Below, piece after piece: positions 39,733 through 50,232 of a DNA stretch of 64,000 bases. Made by a program: the position numbers and the translations under genes. The DNA comes from Eremophila alpestris peregrina (taxonomy: Eukaryota; Chordata; Aves; Passeriformes; Alaudidae): positions 18,301,434 to 18,365,433 of the forward strand of contig WMCF01000008.1 in assembly GCA_009792885.1 (NCBI GenBank), read 5' to 3'. Each line of letters opens with the position of its first letter. The stretch's first letter is position 1. Below the pieces are notes generated by a model. That model was not told the DNA's origin. It saw only the letters and a program-made list of their open reading frames with translations, and ran no database searches.

Positions 39733-40895
39733 TCAATAAGCATTTATCTCAGCACTTCCCAAGCATTAACTCTTCACATTTGTCACAGAAAACAGGAAAG
39801 ATTTTCTCTTTTCAAAGCTGAGCTCAAGGTTATTCTTGAAAACGGCATTCTCTTTAAACATTAGCATTTCATGGAAATTAGTACTGAAATTTTTACTTTT
39901 TAAAACGGCATTTTAATTTCAACCATCTGTAAAGAAGAGTTATTGAAAATGATGTCAAATCATTTTGGGTTGCAAATCTATAACTTCAGCAATTGTTAAT
40001 GGGAGTTGTAAACTGACCGTGTCAATGTATAATAAGCAAATGCCATTGAACGTAGCAGTACTTTCAATAGGATTTTTAGTGTTAATTTTTGAATGTGTGT
40101 TTTTGAAAAGGCAGTAATACTGATAAATTAATGGAAAAGTAAAGATAAAAGAATTAGGACTTGCACAACTCAATATCTCAAATTGATCTCAAATATACAT
40201 CCAAACTTGAGATACCAGGAGACCATATTCAGCATCTTCCTCTGCCAGAAAGAGGAAGGTGAAAGCTCTGTCCTCCATATGAATACCCTAAAAAACAGAT
40301 TTGGAGTTCTAGAGAGGAAATACACATTACACTATTTAAGCAAACACATTTAAAGATTCATTTGACCACAGACATGAAATACACATAAAATTATTTTCTA
40401 TGATTATGCTTAGAATATTATTTTAGAAATCATGAAGCTTTTTGTTTGATGTTAAAAGCAGAGAGTGTTACGTTCTTTAGGAAATGGTCATTGGATATAA
40501 TGTTACTGATTACAGTATTGAAATATATATATTTGAAGTTGGAACAAAATTCCGATATTTATTTACAAAAATTAATATGGTTTAAAATCCTCTTTCAGTC
40601 TCTAATTTCAATTTATTTTTCCATGTATTTTTCAGGCTTTTTTTTTCTCCCCTCAGCTATAAACTTGTTCTATCAGATTTTTAGTGACAAAGGTTTAACT
40701 TTGCCAGGCAATCTGTTTAATGTTTACCACCCTTATTATTAGCAAGATTTTAATTGTCTCACTGCAATTTAAGCTGTGCTTTACTTCCCATCTGCCATGA
40801 GAGATTATTTTATTATTTTTTGAAAGCATTTCCTGTTCTTGAAGTTGGAGCATCTTCAGGCTTGGAAGTTATCTCTGTGTATTGCACAAAGCAAG
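39733..40895. other. Unannotated AT-rich sequence
   Basis: No supported gene. The 98-codon plus-strand frame at 40446-40742 is hydrophobic because of T-rich DNA and is not accepted. Confidence 0.45.
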
Positions 40896-40926
<31 letters not shown>

Positions 40927-41034
40927 TTCTTTCTTCCTCTCTATTTCTCTCCCTCTCTCTCTCTATTTCTCTCTTTATTTCTCTCTTTTTTTTCTCTCTT
41001 TCTTTCTCTTTCTTTCTCTTTCTTTCCTCTATTT
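40896..41034 (+). repeat. Polypyrimidine (CT/CTTT)n tract
   Basis: About 140 bases are almost purely C and T on the plus strand, made of TC, TTTC and TCTCT units interrupted by a few A. The three overlapping serine/leucine/phenylalanine-rich frames here are translations of this repeat and not genes. Confidence 0.95.
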
Positions 41035-43421
41035 CGCTTTTGCTCTCATTTATTTCTATTTTTAAAAATTATTTTCCCTGTTCATATACATCTGTGTGGT
41101 GCTTTTTTTATTTCTCAACAGCATGATACTGTTGACTCATGAGCTAAAATATTTTCTGAAGAACTATTAACCAAGCCAGTCATTTCCTGTCCGGTGTTTA
41201 TGCAGTCAACACTTCCTGAGGACATCTGTGAGCTGTGAACCCTGCTCTGCGAACCACCTGCCAGTAAATTATATGTTGTAATGTTAAATACCAATGCCAA
41301 AGTACTTTTTGGAGCTCTACATGGATTGTGGCATTTTTTTAACCTCTCCACATTAACATTGAATTGATTTTTAGACAGTGTCATTCCCGACCTAGTATTT
41401 TGCTGTTTAACCAAATTTGCAAATAAGAAGGTGAAGCAAAGTGAGATGAATGTCATTCCTACAGATATAAAACACATCCAGAAAAGTAATCATGTTTCAA
41501 ATTCTTAATTTTCTAATAGTCTGGTTTCCATCTTATTAAAAAACATGGTGATTTTAGAGATTCATGTAGACTGGACTAATACAACACCAGTGTTCATTCT
41601 CTAGGTTCTGGTGCACTCTCCTGAATGGTGTGAGACAGCTCCAGTACCTCCATTAAAATAGGGCTTTGTCAACTCCTGGGGGTTTTTTTCTGCATTTTAT
41701 TTACCATGCAGTCATCTTTGTTCTCTGAGAGATTTCTAGTCATTCCAGAATTAGGGACAGTATAACTGCTCAGTCACTCTCTGTATAGGCAGTGAGACAG
41801 AGCAGTATTTTCTGGCTTGTGATCATGGATGTAGAACTGGATCCACTACCATGTGCCAGCTCCATGATAGTAAACAGTTCTTGGCTGAAAGAAAATCGTA
41901 AGCAGAAAGAGGCTGATGGGTCTTCAGAGTATTCCAGGGGAATGCTGACCTGCATGCCTCTGTAGTCTAAGGATACCCACAGCAAACACTCCAAGCTTTC
42001 ATTGTTTCAACATATGCTGCAGATCAGCTCTTTTTATACTCCTACTCTCTCAAAACCCAGAGAACATTTCTCTTTTAATGATTTCTTTTGCTCAAGGGTC
42101 AGTTTTACACCCAGAAGTTCTTGAGACAGCAGGGAGTGGTAGAATATAAGATAAACACTGGCAAAACCCCACAATAATTGCAACTGCACAAACACAGAAA
42201 TACAGCCTATCTTTTTATCAAGATAGATACAGTACAGGTTATAACATGGTACCCGAACAGTGTGAGCATCAAATAACAACAAATGCTTTGAGAATACTGG
42301 TGTAGATCAACCTGGGGTTCTGGACCTGTAGCTGCAAAACAGAAACAGTCAATATCTGATCTCTAGAGGAAAGCAGTCTTGAAAGCTGGGCAGAGATGGT
42401 TTATAGGGTAATGAAGAGAACAAAAAACATACATGCAGCAAATTTAAATCACCCCATATGCTGTCAAAACAAAGGTAATAACACGGAAGGTAAATGATGA
42501 GGGACTGCATGATGCATGAAAAAAGGAGCGGAAATATAAATACCTCTAGCATTGCCCCTGGTTTAAGGATGTTATGCTTCATCAATGCCACTATTTATCT
42601 GCTGCAATTCTTCTGTTCTGTTTGCCAGAAAAAGAACATTGTTTTTTTCACCTGCATGCTCTCTATTTTTCTACCTAATTATACATAGTGTGATCTTTTA
42701 CACTAAAGCTTGGTAAAGAAATAAAGAATTTTAAAAATTTGATCGTGTGTTTTTTGCTCCAGTTTTTATTAATGAAAAGTTGATTGATACCATAGAATTG
42801 AACAGGATAAGTGATGCTCTACAGATAGCTAGATCAATAAATATTTTGATAGATTAATATCTCCCCTGTATTTTATATTTGTTTACTGAAATGGAATCCT
42901 ATTCTCTATAACTGATTAACTTCATTGATTTAATAAAACTAGAGGGATTTATTAAATACTATAGACAAGGAGAGGAGTAAAACTCAGATATTGCAAAGAT
43001 ACAATCAACATATATCAATAAGAAAATATTACTTATTCATTATTAAAAGAACTCTGTGCCTATGTTTCTTAAGGCTGTAAATGAAGACAATCTGTTGGAA
43101 AATACAAATCACTAAAAAAAAAGTTCATAATACTAAAGACAATTTCAAGGATTAATAAGTTCCTAAGGACAAGAAATAGACTTTGCGGCAAGGATATTAA
43201 TTTGATATATACTATTATCATGACCACAAAATTCAGCTGAGAATAATAATAGAAACTGAAACCTGAAATCACTAACTTGATGAAACTCTGTGAAATACAG
43301 CTCCTGCTGCTTATGAAATACTTGTGTAAGATTTTGTTACTGCAAATCATTTATGCTGTATGTTACATGAGAAATCATGCCACTTCTCTCAACTGCCCTC
43401 TCAGGAACATACTGAAATAGA
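41035..43421. other. Unannotated sequence
   Basis: A 120-codon minus-strand frame at 41115-41477 begins with a hydrophobic segment but has no recognisable domain and no homologous partner I can name. Frames at 41770-41994, 42034-42282 and 42349-42591 (minus) are likewise unassigned. A further TGACTCA is at 41133-41139. Confidence 0.4.
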
Positions 43422-43525
43422 ATCAGAGAATCATGCAAATTAAAAAAATACCCTTAAAATCATTGACTTCAATCACTAACATAAAACTAGCAAGTCCATC
43501 ACTAAATTGTGCCTTAAATACATAA
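43422..43525 (-). mobile_element. CR1 LINE 3' end, old fragment
   Basis: GAATCAGAGAATCATGCAAA followed by CCTTAAAATCATTGACTTCA and CAAGTCCATCACTAAATTGT resembles the reverse complement of the CR1 subfamily 3' end with the 'ACCATGTCCCTAAGTGCC' word. Divergence is high, which points to an ancient insertion. The right boundary is approximate. Confidence 0.6.
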
Positions 43526-45209
43526 GACGATATGTTGATACATTTTGATGGGGAGGTGCTGGTTGATAATGGTGTAGAATTTCTAATGTAAATAAAATTT
43601 TTCTTCTATCATAAATAATCTGTATACATATACACACACACAGGCCTCTGCAAAAGAGTAGACATATGAAAAATAATGATCAACAATAATGAGAGACTTT
43701 GATTCCTCACCTCCTTTCTTTTCTACAGTACTGCATTTCTTAGAAAACCAGATTAAGTGGAAAATGCTAGTATTTCATACTAGCAATGGTCATGCAGTCT
43801 TTCAGGGGAATTAAGCATAAGTATCATTGAAATGTTTCAAGCAACTGAGTGTCTATAGCAATCTGAAAGAACACTTTAATCATTGGTACTAGCACAAGGC
43901 ACTGCCTCCAGTATTCACTGGGATCAACCATGAAGCAAGAGCAGAACTAAATTGCTCCAACCAAAATTACGAGAGGGAAATCTATATGAGAAACTGGTAA
44001 CTGATGATTATTTTTTGAACTGTAAAATGCCCAAAAGAAGTCATCAATCTTTGAACCAGACCTGATCAGGATGGGGAATGAGCAATACCCATGGTTTAGT
44101 AAATCTGGTGTTTCTAACCCCTATTCCTTCTTTGATTATTTTGAGAGGATTGGAACTCCAGCACACACACATCCTCAGTGGTACCAGAGTTTCTGAAGAA
44201 CTTGATAATCAAAACACATAAACTACTTCAAAGACTGTTTTGGTTACCAAATTAGCTTTTAAGCTCTGGCCTAAGTAAGAAGTGATTTTCTCAGTAGAGG
44301 AATATTGCTCATTAGAAATATATTGCTTACATGCCAGACCTGCTTCTGGACTACGACCTATGAAGTGTGATCACTTCCAACAGAGGCTTGTCCATCACCC
44401 TTCTAGGTCTGTGCATGATTTGCTCTGCACTTAATGTTTTCCACAGGCCTTATTCTCATATCCATGTGTCTGAGCTAACATATACTTAAAATGATTTATA
44501 TTTAGATTACATTGTTTCACTCGCTTGTGATTTCTGTGTGAAGTAAACAAAGTACAGAAATAGTAATGTATCAGTTTGAGCTGGTGTGTTTCACAAAGCC
44601 ATTCTCTATCTACCAATCTGCTATATATTTTTTTTCATTATCAAGTCTGTTATTGAGGGATCATACAAGAAAATACCTAAATAAAAGCTAATTGAAAATT
44701 ATTGTTACTTTGCATGTTTCCATTTTTAATAAGATTATTTATAAGAACAGACATGCTCAAATTCACCCAAAGCCTTTTTAGGTCTTAGCAATATGAGTAT
44801 GTATAGTATTGTAATATGATCTATGAAAAATATGCTGTGTCATTCTAAGGCTCCTCAGCTGTTTTCTATTAAGAGAAACATACCTTGACCTTTAACAAGA
44901 GCCAAACTAAAACTGATAAAGCCCCAGGAGTACATATTGTTTTGCAACACAAATATTGTATTATTTGAGCCTGCCTATCCCAGCAATTCGATTACACAGT
45001 CAGAAAGAAAAGCTTTGCAACCTCCCTTTGTTTCAGTCTTTCCACTTCAAGTTGTCCTGACTTTAGCATTGTAACAATGGTAAGAGAAATGCTAATGAAG
45101 TATACATGACTGTGGCTAGTCTCATTAAACTCTCACAATAAAATAAAATTTAATACAGCTTGACAACTAATTGGAAAGAATATTACAAAACAGAAAAATT
45201 GTGCACTGT
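43526..45209. other. Unannotated sequence
   Basis: No supported gene or repeat beyond a short CA run at 43631-43642. Confidence 0.45.
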
Positions 45210-45458
45210 AGATAATAGGACAAGGCATAATGGGTAGAAATTGAAAGAGGGGAAATTCCGGCTGGATATTAGGAAGAAATTGTTCACTGTGAGGGTGATA
45301 AGACACTGGAAGATGTTGCCTAGGGAGGTTGTGAATGCCCCAACCCTGGAAATGTTTAAGGCCAGTTTGGACTTGAGCACCTGGTCAAGTGAGAGGTGTC
45401 CCTTCCCATTACAGGAGATGGGAGTAGGTGACTTTTAATGTTCCTTCCAAATCTTTAC
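45210..45458 (+). mobile_element. CR1 LINE 3' region fragment
   Basis: The plus strand reads ATAGGACAAGGCATAATGGG, ATATTAGGAAGAAATTGTTC, ACTGTGAGGGTGATAAGACA, GGAGGTTGTGAATGCCCCAA and GAGAGGTGTCCCTTCCCATT, a continuous match in order to the CR1 3' region. It stops after GTTCCTTCCAAATC without the usual ATTCTATGATTCTATGA end, so the 3' tip is lost or mutated. Confidence 0.9.
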
Positions 45459-46052
45459 ATTTAACTAGCACATGATTTTATAATACAAGTTCTAGCTTAG
45501 ATCCCCAAGGTGCAGACAAGGCCAAACAATATCTGTAGGGAACTACCATTTTCAGGGCTGAAACTAGTTAAAACTGCATGAGCTGCCATCCATCGATCCC
45601 CCGGTTTTCTGCCTTTGCTTTTAAAATCTGTCCAGGTTTGCAGTTATTTTAGCACGTCTGGGGAAAAAAAAATATTATTATACCATTTCTGTGTGTCCCT
45701 GTATCACTGGAGAGTTGGAAGTTTGAAGATGACAGTTTTCTTTTTCTTCTCACATTTTTCATCTTGCTTCCATTCATCTCTATGAGGATACATATGTTCA
45801 ATCTAATTTTGCTACCATGTTCTTTTGCTTTTGAATCAATGGTTTATTTTCTCCTTCAAGATGATCAATTTTTCAAGTACTGTTGTCCTTGAAAAATAAT
45901 GTGTCCCATGTCAGTTCTGCCTGTTTCCGCAGGTCTTTTTCTACCCTATTGTACTTCCTTGTTTCTATTTTTCCTCAATTTTTTTCCTTCTACATCACTC
46001 AGCAGCCTGATAGCCCTGGTTAATTTTGATTGAGATACACATTTAGTCAGCA

Positions 46053-46406
46053 AGAGTCAGAGATCTCATATTGCTGTCATGTTATAATATTTTTCCCTTC
46101 CATTTTCATTATTTAGCAGCACAGAAGGCTTGAAGACAGTGATACACTATGAGAAAAATAGAAGAGTTGTTGGCTATTTAAAGACTAGCAATGAGAATGT
46201 ACATACTATGTAGCAATTCTGATGGAATGATAGAGGAAAAAATAAATGTTGCAGAAGTAAAAAAATTGTAATGAAGCACCAAAGAGAAGCACAGATCTAG
46301 AAAGGTATTGACTGTGACTATAGGTGACCAGTAAGTTGTTTTCTTTTTAAGGAAAAAGTGCAGATTCCTTTTCCAGAATCATAGAGTATTTTATGTTACA
46401 GATATG
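46053..46406. repeat. Duplicated segment, copy 1 (interrupted by LTR)
   Basis: About 354 bp beginning AGAGTCAGAGATCTCATATT recur at 46534-46880 with roughly a dozen substitutions and a small indel, about 4 percent different. In this copy the homology stops exactly where the minus-strand LTR begins at 46408; in the other copy the sequence continues into GTAGAACTTCATGAC. The contents are otherwise unannotated. Confidence 0.9.
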
Positions 46407-46407
46407 T

Positions 46408-46532
46408 TGTCGGAGTTATATCTTCTGAGATTAACCCCGGCAGTGTAAATCTTTCTTCTCACCGGCCCGTGCTTGAATGAAGGAATCAGAGAACGTCTGG
46501 GTTGTGGACTGCAGATGTTTATTTTACAAATC
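46408..46532 (-). mobile_element. ERVK-like LTR, cut off by the assembly gap
   Basis: TGTCGGAGTTATATCTTCTG is the reverse complement of an LTR 3' end. The block then matches, inverted, the LTR at 31424-31738: GATTAACCCCGGCAGTG, CTTTCTTCTCACCGGCCCG and the TTTATTTTACA poly-A signal region. Only about 125 bp are present before the single n at 46533, so the 5' half of the LTR is missing in the assembly. No protein-coding part is present. Confidence 0.85.
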
Positions 46533-46533
46533 N
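46533..46533. other. Assembly gap (single n)
   Basis: The only ambiguous base in the window. It separates the truncated LTR from the second copy of the duplicated segment, so it probably stands for a gap or misjoin rather than one unknown base. Confidence 0.95.
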
Positions 46534-46880
46534 AGAGTCAGAGATCTCATATTGCTGTCATGTTATAATATTTTTCCCTTCCATTTTCATTATTTAGCAG
46601 CACAGAAGGCTTGAAGACAGTGATACACCATGAGAAAAATAGAAGAGTTGTTGACTATTTAAAGACTAGCAATGAGAATGTACATACTATGTAGCAATTC
46701 TGATGGAATGATAGAGGAAAAAGTAAATATTGCAGAAGTAATAAAATTGTAAGGAAGCACCAAAAGAGATCTAGAAAGGTATTGACTGTTACTATAGGTA
46801 AACAGTAAGTTGCTTCCTTTTTAAGGAAAAAGTGCTGATTCCTTTTCCAGAATGATAGAGTATTTTATGTTACAGAGATG
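46534..46880. repeat. Duplicated segment, copy 2 (uninterrupted)
   Basis: Homologous to 46053-46406. It begins immediately after the n and passes through the position of the LTR insertion in copy 1 without interruption, so it represents the empty-site version of the locus. Confidence 0.9.
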
Positions 46881-49800
46881 TAGAACTTCATGACTTTTCT
46901 GTCAACCAATTCCAGCCTGGTGAAGCTGTTCTGAACCTGCAGCACAGTGACCACTCCACCCAGTCAAGTTTGTAGTCTCATTGAGAGAGTATTCCATCAC
47001 ATCACAGAAGTCATTCCTGAAGACACTTTATCATAAAACTTAAAATATTTTAAAAATTGGGTTTTTTTACAGATAAAGAAAAAGAGAAGGGCCTTCATAA
47101 GAAACAGCAGTTTCTTTGTGTAGCAACTAACTCAGCAGCAGGATCTTGCTCATTTATTTGTACTGAGATGTTGTAAAAGGTGTTCAGTCAGCACTGTCCT
47201 GATGTGATATGAATTATAAGAAAGAATCAGTATTATTATAGAGTATGGTTGCTTTAATTTAGGTTATTTTTTTTGTCTTAGTCCTTAACAAAATGTATCA
47301 AAACTGCAGAGACAAAAACTGATGAAGTTCCAGGTGACTTTCATCCTTACACATATGACCAGTGAAATACCAGTACTGTTAAGACTGCGACAGTAACATC
47401 ATCCATCATCTTAATCTCCTTATATTACTTTCTAAAGAACATCTTACTGAGGAAAGGAAATGATTTTATGACAGATCATCAGCTACTGTTTTTATCCAGT
47501 ATTCCCAGGATTTTTTCTGCCTGCTTTCCAGCTGGTTGTGTATGAAGATCTGAAAGATACAGAAATGTCATTTATGTTAGACACCAGTTAATTCCAAATT
47601 TTTTCTCTCAGTATTAAAGCCATTACTTCTATCTAGTTAAATCAAGCCACTTGGTTTCTGTGTGAACCAATGGTTTCAACACAAAGAAAGGAAAGAAAAA
47701 AATGTCCTAGTGCAACTCATTCTTCTAAAAACAAGTTAACATGTTATACATTTAATGTTAAATAAAATACTTAAGAAAAAATAATGAAGAATTACCATAT
47801 CAGTATTTCCTCCCTTTGCACCATTTTCTCACTCATAAACAGGTGTTCTGACCAAGAACTGAAATTAAAGATTCAGAGGATTACAGGAAAATGAATTTTC
47901 CAAATGCATTTTAGAAAACACTAGGTTCCAGTGCTCACTGGGACATATGATTAGAGAGTCATATTTCCTAACACATCTGTATTCTGCTGGGCCATGAAGA
48001 GTGATGGTATGGTGGGTTTTTTCTAGTAATGAAAAAAAAAAACAAATTAAAAAATCTTATTGTCTGTGCTGTTTTTACAGTGTAGAGCACTTAATCAAGT
48101 AATTTATTGTAATGCATCCTTGAGTTCACAGTACTCTAAAATATTTTAAAAATAGTAAATTTAAAAAATTTAACAACTTGACCTTCATATGCCTATGTGT
48201 GTATAGATAAATATATGTATTGGGAGTGAAAGAAAGAAAAAAGCAACAAAGTAAAAGTAATAATAATAGTAATTATTATTATTATTTATTTTTATTTAAG
48301 TATCTTTGACCTGAGAATATTTTGCTGCATGCGCAAAATCCTAAATACACAACTCAAGCAGATATCTCCTATTCAGCAAAAGAACAGAAATTATTAGAGT
48401 GTATTTTTTAAATCCTTGAGTTACAGAAGCTCTAATTCAGTCCACTAGTCTTCTATAAATCATGCTTCTTTGAGGATTAGAATTTCAAAATGTAATATAG
48501 CTGATTTAGCAGCAACAATATAAGAATAGGATAGTAAAAACAATGTCATAGCTGTACTTCTGTTTTGGGAAATATAACCAATGTGGAGAATTCTACTTTG
48601 GACCTGACTTTTCTGAGTTCTGTTGATTTGTTATAGGTCAACTGTAGTTGATTTTTTTTCTGTTTTTCTATAGATTGCAATAAAAGTTGAGAGAGACAGA
48701 AAAAACATTTTTTTTTCTCAGAAAATACCTTTTTCCCCTACGGAAATCCACTGAAAAATTATTTGATTTAAATAATACAAATTAAAGCCATTTTTGTTAG
48801 CCCTACACTGCGAAGAATATCCAGAGGGTGGAGACAAGACTTCTAAGATTACCCATGTTCTGGTTCTGAATATAAGCACAAATGCCAGTTATCTATATCT
48901 TCTGTATCTTAATACCAAGATCTCCCAGTGGATACTCTTACACAGAGATTTCAAGACTGAAAATAATAAATAAATGCACTAATCCATGTGACACGTCATG
49001 TTGTCTTTTCTGTAGCCATCAATGACTTTTGTGAATGTTCTTCAGGTGCAAGTGTTCACGGAAATTTAATTTCTCTCACTTTCTCTAACAGCTTGTCAGC
49101 ATTTAAAACGCCTATTTATAAGGTATCACTGGCTGTCTTTTTCCACATCTTGTAAGCTGCTTTTGTGGCTAAGCTGGTGTGACACTGAGTAACTCAGACT
49201 TCAACCAAACAAAAAGAAGCTGAGCCATTAACTAAAAGCAAGCAAGCAAATAAATAAATAAATAAATAAAATGTAAGCTCTGAAAAATAAACAGGAGGAA
49301 AGAAAGAAGTTATAGAAAAATGAAACAGAACACCAAAACAAAACCAAGCGCAAGATGCTTTACTGTAAATATGTATATATCAGTTTCATATTCATTTATT
49401 GCTGGTGTAAGTGACTTTTAAAATAGTAATAAATCAAAGACAGAACACTTATAAGTCAGAAGCAATTTTTTAGTAAAATCTCTTAATATTAGTGACATTT
49501 AAGAGATAATTAAGAAAATGTCGATAAGAAAAATGAGCAGTCTTTCACAAATTTATTATTAAAACATTTCCTTTGTTATTATATTTCTACAAAAAATTCC
49601 AGGAAATAAATTCTTTGAAAAAGTAAAAAAGTAATACAGTAATGGTATTTTAACAGCATATTAATAGGCTGTTTAAAGTTTTAACCCTAATAAATTACCT
49701 TTCTACTGCAGTTCCAAGGAAAGGAGTTTCAAGCCAGTGTTAAATGAATACCTGCAGGTGATAACTCACATGGCACCAAGAAAGAGAGCTCTTTGCCTCT

Positions 49801-49915
49801 CAGGAAGTGTGATAATGTTTATATAGTGCAATACTTGTATTTTTGTTTATTCGTGCACAAATCTATTATAATCTTGAGATGAACAAGAACAAATGATTGC
49901 TTCCATGTTTTCTAG
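46881..49915. other. Unannotated sequence with small microsatellites
   Basis: No supported gene. An AAT/ATT-rich stretch lies at 48258-48297 and an (AAAT)n run of about 24 bases at 49247-49270. Confidence 0.45.
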
Positions 49916-50232
49916 ACTTTATCTATCCAAACCTCTTGGCTGTCTGTGTGGCTGCTGGCCAGGGAGAGCACAAAGACAGCACATCAGCTTGTGTGCTGAG
50001 CTGGGGCTGCCTCTGCAGACTGACCCTCCTGGCTGAGCTCCCTGGAGATGGAGGTCATTCTGCTGCCCTCAAACACCTCTTCCAGGAGCTGGCATACCAG
50101 ACAGAGTGCCAAGGTTGCCACATGGCCGCTGCAGAAGATGCCAGCAATTGGGAACAGCAGGGGAGTGGAGCCCCACTGGCTGAATTTCATGCCCAAGACA
50201 ACAAACCTGTTGGTCTGAGACTTACACTTCAG
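49916..50232 (+). other. GC-rich exon-like segment, unidentified
   Basis: A good acceptor (TTCCATGTTTTCTAG ending at 49915) and a near-perfect donor (TTCAG|GTAAGA, GT at 50233-50234) bracket 317 bases that are clearly GC-richer than the surroundings. One plus-strand frame is open across all of it; an 86-codon minus-strand frame is also open, so openness alone is weak evidence. The translation has no domain I recognise. It could be a coding exon, a non-coding RNA exon or an old retrocopy. Confidence 0.25.

Noticed and set aside
40754..41142. Three overlapping plus-strand frames of 86-103 codons
   Set aside because: Translations of the CT-rich microsatellite in three frames.
41115..41477. 120-codon minus-strand frame with a hydrophobic N-terminus
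   Set aside because: No recognisable motif, no splice or poly-A context, and T-rich DNA readily gives hydrophobic starts.
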